A stretch of DNA of 64,000 nt, from the NCBI RefSeq assembly GCF_000455825.1, contig NZ_ATAO01000124.1:1-64000 (forward strand), given 5' to 3'. Below, one piece after another: positions 46,619-57,753 of this stretch. Position 1 is the first letter of the stretch. Every line of letters begins with the position of its first letter. Below the pieces are notes generated by a model. It was not told the DNA's origin, made no database searches, and worked only from the letters and a program-made list of their open reading frames with translations. A program made the translations under genes and the position numbers. The stretch is from Microbacterium maritypicum MF109. Lineage in GTDB: Bacteria > Actinomycetota > Actinomycetes > Actinomycetales > Microbacteriaceae.

Positions 46619-46633
46619 GACGACGTGGCCACC
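46600..46633. terminator. Convergent terminator (DUF1295 gene / lldD)
   Basis: A 10-bp stem, GGTGGCCACG at 46600-46609 with its inverse at 46624-46633, spans the DUF1295 stop codon and serves both converging transcripts. Confidence 0.6.
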
Positions 46634-46660
46634 TCCCGGTCAGATCCGGACGAGCAGGGC

Positions 46661-47920
46661 TCAGTGCACGCGGGCTTCCGCGGCGGCGCTGGCCACGGGA
46701 ACCAAGCGGGTCAACTGGGTCACGTGCGCGGGCTCGAGCTCGGCGAGCGAGGCGACACCCAGCAGGCGCATCGTGCGTTCGATCTCGCTGCGCAGGATCG
46801 CGATCGTGCGGTCGACACCCTGACGTCCGCCCGCCATCAGACCGTAGAGGTACGCCCGTCCGATCAGCGTGAAGTCCGCTCCAAGCGCCACCGCGGCGAC
46901 GATGTCCGCACCGTTCATGATGCCGGTGTCGATCATCACCGTGAAGTCGTCGCCCACGGCCTTGCGCACCTCGGGAAGCAGGTGGAACGGGATCGGTGCA
47001 CGGTCGAGCTGGCGGCCACCGTGGTTCGAGAGGACGATCCCGTCGACTCCGGCATCGCGCAGACGCACCGAGTCCTCGACGTTCTGCACGCCCTTGATCA
47101 CGATCTTGCCTGGCCAGATATCGCGGATGACGGCGAGATCGTCATAGCTGATCGTGGGGTCCATCGCGGCGTCCAGCAGCTCGCCCACGGTCCCTCCGGT
47201 CGTGCTGAGCGAGGCGAACTCGAGCTTCGGGGTGGTGAGGAAGTCATACCACCACCATGGGCGCGGGATCGCGTTGATGATCGTGCCGAGGGTCAGCTGC
47301 GGCGGGATGCTGAACCCGTTGCGCTTATCGCGCAGACGCGCTCCCGCGACCGGGGTGTCCACCGTGAACTGCAGGGTGTCGAACCCCGAGGCGGCGGCGC
47401 GACGGGTGAGCTCGTAGGAGATCTCACGGTCGCGCATGACGTAGAGCTGGAACCAGTTGCGTCCGTGCGGGTTGGCGGCCTTCACGCCCTCGATCGAAGT
47501 GGTGCCGAGGGTCGAGAGCGTGAACGGGATCCCGGCCGCGGCCGCGGCGCCCGCGCCCGCCGTCTCCCCCTCGGTCTGCATCAGACGGGTGAACCCGGTC
47601 GGGGCGATTCCGAACGGCAGAGCGGACGGACCGCCGAGGATCTCGACGCTGGTGTCGACGGTCGGCGCCGGTCGCAGGATCCCGGGGTGGAACTCCACGT
47701 CCTGGAACGCCTGACGTGCGCGCGTGAGCGACAGCTCGCCCTCGGCGGCGCCGTCGGTGTAGTCGAACGCGGCCTTCGGCGTGCGGCGCTTGGCGATCAG
47801 GCGAAGATCATCGATCGTGAGAGCACCCTCCAACCGTCGCTTGCGACCGTCGAGTTCGGGCTTCTTGAACTTCATCAGCTCGAGGAGCTCGACGGGGTTG
47901 GGGAATTGGCGCTGCACCAT
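46661..47920 (-). CDS. lldD: FMN-dependent L-lactate dehydrogenase (quinone)
   Basis: A 419-residue alpha-hydroxy-acid oxidising flavoprotein, probably oxidising L-lactate to pyruvate and feeding menaquinone. The FMN/active-site segments are [30 protein letters not shown] and the catalytic histidine in SNHGGRQLD, followed by [16 protein letters not shown] 47920 ([10 protein letters not shown]) is chosen; the extra upstream residues lie in the lldR-lldD gap. Second gene of lldR-lldD, ten bases after lldR. Confidence 0.92.
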   Translation of the reverse strand: MVQRQFPNPVELLELMKFKKPELDGRKRRLEGALTIDDLRLIAKRRTPKAAFDYTDGAAEGELSLTRARQAFQDVEFHPGILRPAPTVDTSVEILGGPSALPFGIAPTGFTRLMQTEGETAGAGAAAAAGIPFTLSTLGTTSIEGVKAANPHGRNWFQLYVMRDREISYELTRRAAASGFDTLQFTVDTPVAGARLRDKRNGFSIPPQLTLGTIINAIPRPWWWYDFLTTPKLEFASLSTTGGTVGELLDAAMDPTISYDDLAVIRDIWPGKIVIKGVQNVEDSVRLRDAGVDGIVLSNHGGRQLDRAPIPFHLLPEVRKAVGDDFTVMIDTGIMNGADIVAAVALGADFTLIGRAYLYGLMAGGRQGVDRTIAILRSEIERTMRLLGVASLAELEPAHVTQLTRLVPVASAAAEARVH

Positions 47921-47930
47921 GATGTGCCTC

Positions 47931-48653
47931 TCAGATCTGGGGGTGGATCTCACGGGTCAGGCCCGCGGACGTGTAGTAGCCGGTGATGTGCGTGTGGACC
48001 AGGGAACGCGCTGTCTCGACGTCGGCGGCATCGATCGCCGCGACGAGTGCGTGGTGCTCGGCGCGAAGCCGCGTCGCCATCGCCTCCCAGTCGGCGATCG
48101 CGGAGACGCCCGCCTGCACGTAGGACTCGATCGAGGAACGAAGACCCGCCATCATCGCGGCGATGACCGTGTTTCCGCTGGCCTCGGCGAGCGAGAGGTG
48201 CAGCTGCGCGTCGAGGGCGAGGAACTCCGACGGGGCGAGGCCCGGGGCGTCCATCGCGGCGAGCAGTTCATGGGCGCGGTCCGTGTCGCGCTCGGGGGCG
48301 CCTGCCATCGCGGCGACGACCGCGTCTTCGAGCACCAGACGCGTGCGCACGACGTCGTCGAGCGGGAAGCCTTGCGCCGCCACCTGGAGCCGCAGCAGCG
48401 CTGACATGCCACCGGTGGGCGTGGCGATGACGATGGCGCCCGATTGCGGGCCCGAGCCGGTCGCTGTGCGGATGAGCCCCATCACTTCGAGCACCCGGAA
48501 CGCCTCGCGCACGCTCGAGCGTCCGACGCCGAGTTCGGATGCCAGATCACGCTCGGACGGGAGACGATCACCCGGGCCGAGACGGCCGTCGAGGAGGTCG
48601 CGTTCGATGTGCTCGAGCACGAGTCGCCATGCGCGCGCCGGCTGGTCGGTCAT
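47931..48653 (-). CDS. lldR: GntR/FadR-family regulator LldR
   Basis: A 240-residue repressor. The N-terminal winged helix contains [29 protein letters not shown], and the C-terminal FCD domain has metal/ligand histidines in [15 protein letters not shown] and HTHITGYY. Expected to sense L-lactate and control lldD. AGGAGG precedes the ATG. Two palindromic operators flank the -10 of its own promoter, so autorepression of the lldR-lldD operon is likely. Confidence 0.92.
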   Translation of the reverse strand: MTDQPARAWRLVLEHIERDLLDGRLGPGDRLPSERDLASELGVGRSSVREAFRVLEVMGLIRTATGSGPQSGAIVIATPTGGMSALLRLQVAAQGFPLDDVVRTRLVLEDAVVAAMAGAPERDTDRAHELLAAMDAPGLAPSEFLALDAQLHLSLAEASGNTVIAAMMAGLRSSIESYVQAGVSAIADWEAMATRLRAEHHALVAAIDAADVETARSLVHTHITGYYTSAGLTREIHPQI

Positions 48654-48662
48654 CGAACCTCC

Positions 48663-48677
48663 TGTGGTCTGACCACA
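48663..48677. promoter_or_regulatory. LldR operator 1
   Basis: TGTGGTCTGACCACA is a perfect 15-base palindrome containing the FadR-family core TGGTCTGACCA. It lies ten bases upstream of the lldR start and downstream of the -10, where a bound repressor blocks transcription. Confidence 0.85.
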
Positions 48678-48678
48678 G

Positions 48679-48706
48679 AGTATCGCGTGTGGTCAGACCA
48701 CGCAAA
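48679..48706 (-). promoter_or_regulatory. lldR-lldD promoter (-35/-10)
   Basis: On the leftward strand a GATACT -10 (48679-48684) lies between the two LldR operators. A TTTGCG -35 candidate (48701-48706) is 16 bases upstream and partly overlaps operator 2. Confidence 0.6.
48688..48702. promoter_or_regulatory. LldR operator 2
   Basis: TGTGGTCAGACCACG repeats the operator palindrome with one outer mismatch. Its centre is 25 bp from that of operator 1, just over two helical turns, favouring cooperative binding across the -10. Confidence 0.85.
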
Positions 48707-48866
48707 CAGGCACGCTCGATCCCCGCCCCGCGTGCGCACCTCAGGAAGAAGACGACGACGTGCGTCGCAGACGGCTCACCGCGGCACGGGGCCGACTGTC
48801 TTCCTGGATTGTGCACGGCTGCGCGACGGCAGCGGCCGACGGGCGCCTCGACGGATCGGGCCGGCC

Positions 48867-49520
48867 TCAGCCCAGGCGACCACCGGACTCTTCGAGGTAG
48901 CAGGTACCGCAGAGCGACTCATAGGTGGTCAGCTCCGGCGAGGCCGATCCGGTCGCGCCCTCGTCGATAGCGACCTGGTCGCCGTCGAACACGAACCGTC
49001 CGCCGACGACGCGACCGTTGAACACGGCCTTCCGCCCACAGCGGCAGATGGTCTTGAGTTCCTCCAGCGAGTGCGCGATCGCGAGCAGTCGCGCGGATCC
49101 GGGGAAGGCATGAGTGAGGAAGTCGTTGCGGATGCCGTAGGCGATGACCGGGATTCCGTCGACCACCGCGATGCGGAAGAGATCATCGACCTGGGTCGGC
49201 GTGAGGAACTGCGCCTCGTCGATCAGCAGGCAGGCGACGTCGCTCGGCCCTTCCGGCAGCAGCTCGTCGTCCGACGCATGCTGCATGCGCCCGCGATGTG
49301 CGGCGAAGATCGCACGCGCGTCGTCATCGGGATCGATCAGGAAGTCGACCCGACGGGTGACGCCGAGTCGACTCTCGATCTCGGATGCCCCCTTGGTGTC
49401 GATCGCCGGCTTCGCGAGAAGCACGTGCTGCCCGCGCTCCTCGTAGTTGTAGGCGGCCTGCAGCAGGGCGGTCGACTTTCCGGAGTTCATCGCGCCGTAG
49501 CGGAAGTAGAGCTTCGCCAC
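48867..49520 (-). CDS. tdk: Thymidine kinase
   Basis: A 217-residue type II thymidine kinase in the salvage pathway. P-loop YGAMNSGKST, Walker B LLIDEAQFL, lasso region and the zinc-binding Cys pairs CRCG and CGTC are present. The start is GTG 49520, nine bases after the mqo stop, with a weak GAGG site. The order mqo-tdk suggests cotranscription. Confidence 0.95.
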   Translation of the reverse strand: MAKLYFRYGAMNSGKSTALLQAAYNYEERGQHVLLAKPAIDTKGASEIESRLGVTRRVDFLIDPDDDARAIFAAHRGRMQHASDDELLPEGPSDVACLLIDEAQFLTPTQVDDLFRIAVVDGIPVIAYGIRNDFLTHAFPGSARLLAIAHSLEELKTICRCGRKAVFNGRVVGGRFVFDGDQVAIDEGATGSASPELTTYESLCGTCYLEESGGRLG

Positions 49521-49529
49521 GGTGCGACC

Positions 49530-51002
49530 TCAGACGTTGATGCCGAGTGCGGCTGCGGTCGCTGCGGTCGATTTCTCGGCGAGCTCCGGATTCTCGTTCA
49601 GCTTCTCGCCGAACGTGGGGATCAGCGCGCGCAGCTCGGGCTCCCAACCCGGGTACTCCGCAGGGAAGCACTTCTTGAGCAGATCGAGCATGATCGGCAC
49701 GGCGGTCGAGGCGCCCGGAGAAGCACCGAGCAGACCCGCGATCGACCCGTCGGCCGCCGCGACGACCTCGGTGCCGAACTGCAGGATGCCACCCTTCTTC
49801 GGGTCCTTCTTCATGACCTGGGCGCGCTGGCCGGCGTCGATGAGCGTCCAGTCCTCGTCCTTCGCAGTCGGCATGAACGTACGCAGGCTGTCGACCTTCT
49901 TGGCGTGGTTCTTCAGCAGCTCGCTGATGAGATACGTGATGAGATCGGGGTTCTTCACCGCCACCTGCAGCATCGGCAGCAGGTTGTGCGCGCGCACCTG
50001 CGAGACGATGTCGAGCATCGACCCGTTCTTCAGGAACTTCGGGCTGAAGGTCGCGAACGGCCCGAACATGAGCGAGGCCTCGCCGTCGACGACACGCGTG
50101 TCGAGGTGCGGGACCGACATGGGCGGAGCACCCACCGACGCCTGCGAGTACACCTTCGCCTTGTGCTGGGCGACGATCGTCGGGTTGGTGGTCTTGAGGA
50201 ACTGGCCGCCGATCGGGAAGACGCCGTAGCCCTTGATCTCCGGGATGCCGGAATTCTGCAGCAGCTTGAGAGCCCAGCCGCCGGCCCCGACGAACACGAA
50301 GCGCGCCTTGACCTCGCTCGGGGTGTGACCGATGCTGTTGCGGTACTTGACCAGCCAGGTGCCGTCCTTCTGCTTCTTCAGACTGCGCACCTCGTGGTTG
50401 GTGCGCAGCGTGACGCCGGAGTCGGTCAGATGGTCGAACAGCTGGTGCGTGAGGGCGCCGAAATCGACGTCGGTGCCCGCGGGGACGCGGGTCGCGGCGA
50501 ACGGCTCGCCCTTCACCCGCTGCTGCATGAGGAGCGGCGCCCACTTGTTGATGACGCGGGAATCCTCGCTGTACTCGATGCCCGCGAACAGCGGCTGCTT
50601 CTTGAGTACCTCGTACCGGTTCTTGAGGTACGCGACATCCTTCTCACCGCGCACGAACGTCATGTGCGGCGTCGCGTTGATGAAGGTCGACGGCGCATCG
50701 AGCACGCCCTTCTCCACCAACGACGACCAGAACTGCCGGCTCTGCTGGAACTGCTCGTTGATCGAGACCGCCTTGGCGGGGTCGAGCGGGGCATCACCCT
50801 GCTGCGGCATGTAGTTCAGCTCGCACAGTGCGGCGTGCCCCGTGCCGGCGTTGTTCCACGGGTTCGAGCTCTCCTGAGCCACCTCGGAGAGTCGCTCGAA
50901 GGCGACGATCTTCCACTCCGGCTGCAGCTCGTGCAGGAGAGTACCCAGGGTGGCGCTCATGATGCCACCGCCGATCAGGACGACATCGACGTTTTCAGTC
51001 AC
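49530..51002 (-). CDS. mqo: Malate:quinone oxidoreductase
   Basis: A 490-residue FAD-dependent peripheral membrane enzyme oxidising malate to oxaloacetate with menaquinone, a TCA entry to the respiratory chain. The FAD-binding motif is VVLIGGGIMSATLG, followed by SSNPWNNAGTGHAALCELNY. The start is GTG 51002 with a TAGACT hexamer six bases upstream and no ribosome binding site, so the mRNA is probably leaderless. Confidence 0.96.
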   Translation of the reverse strand: MTENVDVVLIGGGIMSATLGTLLHELQPEWKIVAFERLSEVAQESSNPWNNAGTGHAALCELNYMPQQGDAPLDPAKAVSINEQFQQSRQFWSSLVEKGVLDAPSTFINATPHMTFVRGEKDVAYLKNRYEVLKKQPLFAGIEYSEDSRVINKWAPLLMQQRVKGEPFAATRVPAGTDVDFGALTHQLFDHLTDSGVTLRTNHEVRSLKKQKDGTWLVKYRNSIGHTPSEVKARFVFVGAGGWALKLLQNSGIPEIKGYGVFPIGGQFLKTTNPTIVAQHKAKVYSQASVGAPPMSVPHLDTRVVDGEASLMFGPFATFSPKFLKNGSMLDIVSQVRAHNLLPMLQVAVKNPDLITYLISELLKNHAKKVDSLRTFMPTAKDEDWTLIDAGQRAQVMKKDPKKGGILQFGTEVVAAADGSIAGLLGASPGASTAVPIMLDLLKKCFPAEYPGWEPELRALIPTFGEKLNENPELAEKSTAATAAALGINV

Positions 51003-51085
51003 CGAACCAGTCTAGTTCGCGGGCACGCCACCGCCGACCATGCGGCACGGCCCGGTCAGACCGCTTCCACATCGCGGGGATACCG

Positions 51086-52255
<1,170 letters not shown>

Positions 52256-52336
52256 CTACCGTGGTCTCACGAACTGCCGGCGCTGCGTGCCGAGGGGGCA
52301 CGGAGTCGGCAGGAAAACGGCGATGAACGGCGGAGA

Positions 52337-52849
52337 TCAGCGGCCGGTGCCGGCGTGGACCGTGGCTTCGGCGTCACCGTCGAGTCCGTAGGCGGTGTGC
52401 ACGGTGCGCGCGGCCTCGGTGAGGTCGGTGTCGCGCAGCACGACCGAGATGCGGATCTCCGAGGTCGAGATCATCTCGATGTTGATCCCCCCGGCCGACA
52501 GCGCCTCGAAGAGGGTGGCGGAGACACCCGAGTGCGTGCGCATGCCCGCGCCGACGACCGACAGCTTGCCGATCTGGTCGTCGTGGATCAGGTTCTGGAA
52601 CCCGACCTCGGTCTGCTCCCCGGCGAGGGCCTTGAGGGCGGCCGCCGCATCCGCCTTGGGGACGGTGAAGGAGATATCGGTGCGCCCGGTGGCCGAGACG
52701 TTCTGCACGATCATGTCGACGTTCGCACCCGACTTCGCGACGATCTTGAAGATCTCGGCGGCCTTGCCCGGCACATCGGGCACGCCCGCGACCGTGATCT
52801 TGGCCTGGCTGAAGTCGGTGGCGACGCCGGCGACGATCGGTTCTTCCAT
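52337..52849 (-). CDS. Aspartate kinase beta subunit (internal in-frame start of lysC)
   Basis: An in-frame ATG at 52849 ([13 protein letters not shown]) is preceded by a strong GAGGGAG at 52855-52861 with a five-base spacer. Translation from here gives 170 residues containing only the two ACT domains. It matches the start of the LysC beta subunit known in Corynebacterium, where alpha2beta2 enzyme forms. Seen directly: ribosome binding site, start and frame. Inferred: that the product is made. Confidence 0.72.
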   Translation of the reverse strand: MEEPIVAGVATDFSQAKITVAGVPDVPGKAAEIFKIVAKSGANVDMIVQNVSATGRTDISFTVPKADAAAALKALAGEQTEVGFQNLIHDDQIGKLSVVGAGMRTHSGVSATLFEALSAGGINIEMISTSEIRISVVLRDTDLTEAARTVHTAYGLDGDAEATVHAGTGR

Positions 52850-53617
52850 GACTGCTCCCTCGGCTTCGCGGGGGTTCTTCATACCCTCGCCCAGAACGTA
52901 TGTGCCCTCGGCCGACGAGAACGTCGACCGAGCGTGAATCAGGACGCCGTGACGGCGTGCGTACTCGACGGCGCGGATGTACAGCACCTTGGCCCCGTTG
53001 GCGGCGAGCTCCAGCATCTCCTCGCTCGAGACATGATCGAGCTTCTGTGCCTTCGGGATCACGCGCGGATCGGCGGTGAAGATGCCGTCGACGTCGCTGT
53101 AGATCTCGCAGACATCGGCGTCGAGCGCGGCGGCGAGGGCGACGGCGGTGGTATCGGACCCGCCGCGACCGAGCGTGGTGATGTCACGGGTGTCGCGGTT
53201 GAAGCCCTGGAACCCGGCGACGATCACGATCGCGCCCTCGTCCAGAGCTTCGCGCAGACGCACGGGCGTGACATCGACGATGCGGGCGGCACCGTGCTGC
53301 GAGTCGGTGATCATGCCCGCCTGGCTGCCCGTGAACGACCGCGCCTCGAAGCCCATGGAGTGGATCGCCATGGCCAGCAGCGCCATCGAGATGCGCTCTC
53401 CGCTGGAGAGGAGCATGTCGAGTTCACGGGGCGCGGGAATCGGTGCGACCTCGTTGGCGAGATCGAGCAGCTCGTCGGTGGTGTCGCCCATGGCGCTCAC
53501 AGCGACGACCACGTCGTGCCCGGCACGACGCGTATCGACGATGCGCTTGGCGACGCGCTTGATGCTCTCTGCGTCGGCGACGGACGAGCCGCCGTACTTC
53601 TGCACGATGAGGGCCAC
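52337..53617 (-). CDS. lysC: Aspartate kinase (alpha subunit)
   Basis: A 426-residue aspartokinase. The kinase domain opens [11 protein letters not shown] and contains [18 protein letters not shown]. Two ACT domains (~265-340 and ~345-420) provide lysine/threonine feedback control. GTG 53617 is chosen since GGGAG is five bases upstream; a GTG two codons earlier is too close. An internal ribosome start makes the beta subunit (170 residues) as in Corynebacterium and Bacillus. asd follows. Confidence 0.95.
   Translation of the reverse strand: MALIVQKYGGSSVADAESIKRVAKRIVDTRRAGHDVVVAVSAMGDTTDELLDLANEVAPIPAPRELDMLLSSGERISMALLAMAIHSMGFEARSFTGSQAGMITDSQHGAARIVDVTPVRLREALDEGAIVIVAGFQGFNRDTRDITTLGRGGSDTTAVALAAALDADVCEIYSDVDGIFTADPRVIPKAQKLDHVSSEEMLELAANGAKVLYIRAVEYARRHGVLIHARSTFSSAEGTYVLGEGMKNPREAEGAVMEEPIVAGVATDFSQAKITVAGVPDVPGKAAEIFKIVAKSGANVDMIVQNVSATGRTDISFTVPKADAAAALKALAGEQTEVGFQNLIHDDQIGKLSVVGAGMRTHSGVSATLFEALSAGGINIEMISTSEIRISVVLRDTDLTEAARTVHTAYGLDGDAEATVHAGTGR
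52855..52861 (-). promoter_or_regulatory. Internal ribosome binding site for LysC beta
   Basis: GAGGGAG on the leftward strand, five bases upstream of the internal ATG at 52849. It lies within the linker coding region of the alpha subunit. Confidence 0.7.
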
Positions 53618-53697
53618 GATCACTCCCTGGGATGACGGGCGGATCCGCCCACGCTCATTCTACGATCGGCGCGTATGCCCCGTTGCGCATGTGTCAG

Positions 53698-53842
53698 GCC
53701 GCGTGCGTCGCGACGCGGTGCGTCGCGGTGCGTCGCGACGCGGTGAGTCGAGTGCGGTGCGTCGAGTGCACGGGATGTCGCCGAGTGCACGGGATGTTCG
53801 CATGAGCAAGCCGTGCACTCGGCGGCAAGCCGTGCACTCGAC
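53698..53842. repeat. Direct and inverted repeat patch upstream of lysC
   Basis: Two 18-base direct copies of GTGCGTCGCGACGCGGTG (53703-53720 and 53728-53745), each containing a 12-base palindrome, adjoin a mirrored array. CGAGTGCACGGGATGT occurs at 53763-53778 and 53782-53797, followed by GCAAGCCGTGCACTCG at 53806-53821 and 53825-53840. The inner CGAGTGCACGG and CCGTGCACTCG are exact reverse complements, so the array can form nested hairpins. It sits between the EamA stop and the lysC start. Confidence 0.8.
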
Positions 53843-53897
53843 GACTCGGAGTGGGAGGTGCGCGGCGCGGCGCACGGCAGGGGGTGCGGGGCGCGGC

Positions 53898-54815
53898 TCA
53901 GAGGGAGGGCGGGAGAGCCTGGGGAGAGACCGGGCGCAGCCGACCACCTGTGGCGGCGAACCAGCACCCCACGATGATCAGCGGGAAGCCCAGCAGCAGG
54001 CCGGGCGTCAACGGCTCGGCGAGGACGAGGGCTCCGAGGACGATCGCGACCACCGGATTCACATAGGTGAACAGTGGCGCGCGCACCGGACCGACTTCGC
54101 GGATGAGCGCGAAGAAGGCCAGGAAGGCCACCGCCGTGCAGATCACGGCGAGCGCGAGCAGCGCGACGATCGACGGCAGAGTGGGCACCTCGTGCTGAGT
54201 GAGCAGCCCGATCGGGAGGTAGAAGATCCCGATCATGAGAAGAGAGAGGGTGATGGTGCCGAGGGACGGCACATCGTTGAGCTTGCGAGCGACGATGAAG
54301 GGCGCGGTCGCATACAGCACCGCGACCAGCAGCACCTCGCCGGCCGCGAGAAGACTGACCTCACCACCGAAGAGCCCGGGGCCCGCGACCACCACCGCGA
54401 CACCGACGAACCCGACGAGCAGACCGATCCCGCGGGCCGGCCGCAGCACGCCGCGGTCGCCACCGCCGAGGGCGATGAGAGCGGCGAACAGCGGCACGGT
54501 CGCCACCAGCAGGCCCGTCATGCCGGAGGGCAGCGTCATCTCGGCGTGCCCGAGCAACAGGAAGGGGCCCGCCATCTCGACGACGCCGAACGCGAGCACC
54601 CACGGCCAGTGCTTCAGAGCGGCACGCAGCGCGCCGCTGCGGAGGGCGAACGGCAGCAGCAGCAGAGCCGCGATGAGCGTGCGCCCCGCCACGATCGCCG
54701 GTGGCGAGAAGGACTCGACCGCGACGCTGATGAACAGATACGGAACTCCCCACAGCAGCGCCATAGCGCCGAAGAGGAGCCAGCCACGACGTGAGAAGCC
54801 CGTGTGGGGGCTCAC
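53898..54815 (-). CDS. EamA/DMT family transporter
   Basis: A 305-residue drug/metabolite transporter with ten predicted helices arranged as two EamA repeats (~12-140 and ~150-290). The second repeat includes [23 protein letters not shown] and [15 protein letters not shown]. The substrate is unknown, perhaps an amino acid or metabolite exporter. GTG 54815 overlaps the recR stop as GTGA. Confidence 0.9.
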   Translation of the reverse strand: MSPHTGFSRRGWLLFGAMALLWGVPYLFISVAVESFSPPAIVAGRTLIAALLLLPFALRSGALRAALKHWPWVLAFGVVEMAGPFLLLGHAEMTLPSGMTGLLVATVPLFAALIALGGGDRGVLRPARGIGLLVGFVGVAVVVAGPGLFGGEVSLLAAGEVLLVAVLYATAPFIVARKLNDVPSLGTITLSLLMIGIFYLPIGLLTQHEVPTLPSIVALLALAVICTAVAFLAFFALIREVGPVRAPLFTYVNPVVAIVLGALVLAEPLTPGLLLGFPLIIVGCWFAATGGRLRPVSPQALPPSL

Positions 54816-55405
54816 AGGATGCGCCGGCCTTCGAAGGCGCGACCGAGGGTGACCTCGTCGGCGTACTCGAGGTCGCCGCCGACGGGCAGGCCCGAAGCGA
54901 GACGGGAGACCGTGATCTGCATCGTCGTCAGCAGGCGGCTGAGGTAGCTCGCGGTCGCCTCCCCCTCGAGATTGGGGTTGGTGGCGAGGATGACCTCCTG
55001 CACGGTGCCGTCGGCGAGGCGGGTCATGAGCTGGGCGATGCGCAGGTCGTCCGGTCCGATGCCGGCGATGGGGCTGATCGCTCCGCCGAGGACGTGGTAG
55101 AGGCCCCGGAACTCCCTGGTGCGCTCGATGGCGGCGACGTCTTTGGCGTCTTCGACCACACAGATCAGCGCCTGGCTGCGACGCGGGTCGCGGCAGATGG
55201 CGCAACGCTCCTGCTCGGCGACGTTGCCGCAGATCTCGCAGAACCGCACGCGGAGACGGATCTCACTGAGCAGCTCAGCGAGACGGGCGACGTCGAACGT
55301 CGGCGTCTGCAGGATATGGAACGCGATCCGCTGCGCGGACTTCGGGCCGATGCCGGGGAGCCGACCGAACTCGTCGATCAACTCCTGAACGATGCCGTCG
55401 TACAT
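54812..55405 (-). CDS. recR: Recombination mediator RecR
   Basis: A 197-residue RecF-pathway protein. The N-terminal helix-hairpin-helix is [19 protein letters not shown], the zinc finger is CEICG...CAICR, and a Toprim domain contains [16 protein letters not shown]. It loads RecA at gaps with RecO. Start overlaps the dnaX stop as TGATG; the dnaX-recR pair is highly conserved. Confidence 0.97.
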   Translation of the reverse strand: MYDGIVQELIDEFGRLPGIGPKSAQRIAFHILQTPTFDVARLAELLSEIRLRVRFCEICGNVAEQERCAICRDPRRSQALICVVEDAKDVAAIERTREFRGLYHVLGGAISPIAGIGPDDLRIAQLMTRLADGTVQEVILATNPNLEGEATASYLSRLLTTMQITVSRLASGLPVGGDLEYADEVTLGRAFEGRRIL

Positions 55406-57708
55406 CAGGAGAACCTCGTCGGGGGCTCGTAGGGCTCTTCGCGCAGGAATGTCGCGCCGAGCACCTGGCGGATCACGGCCTCACCGTAGCGCTGCACTCC
55501 TCCGACGGAGGGCGAACGCTCGATGACGACCGGCGGAGTGGCGACGGCCGTGCGCTGCGTCTGCGGCGCCGACCGGTCGGGAGCAGCCCCGCGCGACACG
55601 GACGGGTCGGCCGGCGGCTCGTACGAGGGGTCGTACGGAGGCTCATCGTCGTAGGCCGGAGCCTCGTCGTCGCCGGGCAGCGGCGGTTCGTCGCGATCGA
55701 TGACGCCGTCGGACGGGGGAACCGGTGCCGAGGCCGCTGCCTCGACCTCTTCGGGCTCATCGTCGACGGGGAGCGGAGCGGACGGTATCGGAGCGTCGCG
55801 CACCGACTCCTCGTTCGCGGTCGGAATCGACGCGACGGCCCACTCCGTCACCGACGATGCGGACGCGCCACGGACCTGCGAACGAGGGGAACGCGCTGAC
55901 GCAGGCTCCGATGCGGGAGCGGAATCAGTCGGTGCCGAGGATCCGGACGACGCCGGCTGGCGCGGGGCACCCCCGGTCGGCATCGGGGCGGGGAGGTACT
56001 TCACGCGGACGCCGAGCTCGTTCTCGATCGCGGAACGCAGGTGGTCGGAAGGCCCTGAGCCCGGGGTCGTGCCCTTGAACTTGGCGACATCGTGCTGGCT
56101 GGTGAATCCGAGCGTGAGCACCTCGGTCTCGGTGACGTACGCCAGGGGCTGCACGGCCGTGGCCAGCAGCCAGGACGTGCGGCTGATGCTCTCGAGCCGC
56201 GTCAGCACGGCGGGCCACGCGGCGCGGATGCGCTCGAACGTGACCGGTCCCTGCGATGCCGCAGGAGCCGCGGGTTCCGCAGGAGCCGCGGGTTCCGGTG
56301 CGGCACCGTCGGATACCGCACCGACGCTCTCGCTCGCCGCCTGCTCGACGACCCGAGTCTGGGCAGCCGAAGCAGGAGCGGATTCGACGACGACCGGCTC
56401 CGGCGTCTGCGTGGTAGCGGCCGGGCTGACGGGAGCCGCAGACGCCGCCGGGGCCGCGGGAGCCGATGAACCGGCCGAAGCCCCGATCGTGGATGACGCG
56501 GAAGGCGCCGACGCTGCCGGGGTCGCGACCTGTCGGGCGGGAACCGCGGTACGCTCCCCCGCCGGCGCGGGCGCAGCCACGGCGGCATCCGTCGCTCCCG
56601 CGAGCACCCGTGCGACCATGAGCTCGAGATGCAGGCGCGGAGATGTGGCTCCCGACATGTCGTCGAGTGCCGCACTCACCACGTCGGCCGTGCGCGAGAG
56701 GCGTGCGGAGCCGAATTCTGCGGCCTGGGCGCGCATGCGCTCCAGGTCGTCTTCGGCGATACCGCGCAGGACGGCGGATGCGCCGGCGCCGACCGCCGCG
56801 ATCACGATGAGATCGCGCAGACGCTCGAGCAGATCGTCGACGAAGCGACGGGGGTCCTGCCCGGTCTGCACGACCCGGTCGATCGCGGGGAACGCGGTCG
56901 CCGCGTCGCCCGCGGCGAGCGCGTCGACGATCTCGTCGAGGAGGGCGGCATGCGTGTACCCGAGCAGGGAGACGGCGCGCGCATAGCCGACGGTGACCGT
57001 CTCCGAACCTGCGGGGGCGTCGGAGCCGGCGATCAGCTGGTCGAGCAGCGAGAGCGTGTCACGGGGCGAGCCGCCGCCGGCGCGGACCACGAGCGGGAGG
57101 ACGCCCTGCTCGACGATCACGCCCTCTTCGGCGCACAGCTTGGCGACGTACTCGAGCATCGCGGCCGGCGGGACGAGTCGGAACGGGTAGTGGTGGGTGC
57201 GCGAGCGGATCGTGCCCAGCACCTTCTCGGGCTCGGTGGTCGCGAAGATGAACTTCACGTGCTCCGGCGGCTCTTCGACGAGCTTGAGCAGCGCGTTGAA
57301 GCCCTGGGGCGTCACCATGTGCGCCTCGTCGAGGATGAAGATCTTGTACCGGTCGCGGCTGGGGGCGAATGTCGCCCGCTCGCGCAGGTCGCGCGCGTCG
57401 TCGACGCCGTTGTGGCTCGCCGCGTCGATCTCGACGACATCGAGTGATCCGCCGCCGGCCCGCGACAGCTCCACACAGCTCGGGCAGACGCCGCAGGGCA
57501 CGTCGGTCGGCCCCTCGGCGCAGTTCAGGCACCGCGCCAGGATGCGCGCGGACGTGGTCTTGCCGCACCCGCGGGGGCCGGAGAACAGATAGGCATGGCC
57601 GACCCGGTCACCGCGCAACGCCGTCATGAGCGGATCGGTCACCTGGGACTGCCCGATCATCTCGCCGAACGTCTCGGGTCGGTAGCGGCGGTAGAGGGCT
57701 GTGGTCAC
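55405..57708 (-). CDS. dnaX: DNA polymerase III gamma/tau subunit
   Basis: A 767-residue clamp-loader ATPase. Walker [15 protein letters not shown], zinc Cys cluster CLNC/CGVCPSC, Walker B ILDEAHM and sensor [13 protein letters not shown]. After the ~360-residue AAA and collar part comes a long Ala/Pro/Ser-rich linker, a small domain (~475-580) and an acidic tail. The start is GTG 57708, with TAGGCT six bases upstream and no ribosome binding site (leaderless pattern). Confidence 0.95.
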   Translation of the reverse strand: MTTALYRRYRPETFGEMIGQSQVTDPLMTALRGDRVGHAYLFSGPRGCGKTTSARILARCLNCAEGPTDVPCGVCPSCVELSRAGGGSLDVVEIDAASHNGVDDARDLRERATFAPSRDRYKIFILDEAHMVTPQGFNALLKLVEEPPEHVKFIFATTEPEKVLGTIRSRTHHYPFRLVPPAAMLEYVAKLCAEEGVIVEQGVLPLVVRAGGGSPRDTLSLLDQLIAGSDAPAGSETVTVGYARAVSLLGYTHAALLDEIVDALAAGDAATAFPAIDRVVQTGQDPRRFVDDLLERLRDLIVIAAVGAGASAVLRGIAEDDLERMRAQAAEFGSARLSRTADVVSAALDDMSGATSPRLHLELMVARVLAGATDAAVAAPAPAGERTAVPARQVATPAASAPSASSTIGASAGSSAPAAPAASAAPVSPAATTQTPEPVVVESAPASAAQTRVVEQAASESVGAVSDGAAPEPAAPAEPAAPAASQGPVTFERIRAAWPAVLTRLESISRTSWLLATAVQPLAYVTETEVLTLGFTSQHDVAKFKGTTPGSGPSDHLRSAIENELGVRVKYLPAPMPTGGAPRQPASSGSSAPTDSAPASEPASARSPRSQVRGASASSVTEWAVASIPTANEESVRDAPIPSAPLPVDDEPEEVEAAASAPVPPSDGVIDRDEPPLPGDDEAPAYDDEPPYDPSYEPPADPSVSRGAAPDRSAPQTQRTAVATPPVVIERSPSVGGVQRYGEAVIRQVLGATFLREEPYEPPTRFS

Positions 57709-57753
57709 CTCAACAGCCTACGGCGTGCCACCGACCTTCGGCGGGCCCGAGCA

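Noticed and set aside
53698-53842. Repeat patch considered as a CRISPR array
   Set aside because: Repeats are mirrored rather than uniformly direct, spacers are 3-30 bases, only two copies per unit exist, and no cas gene is present.
55405-57708. Programmed frameshift in dnaX giving a separate gamma subunit
   Set aside because: No slippery A-rich heptamer with downstream hairpin is visible at the expected position.
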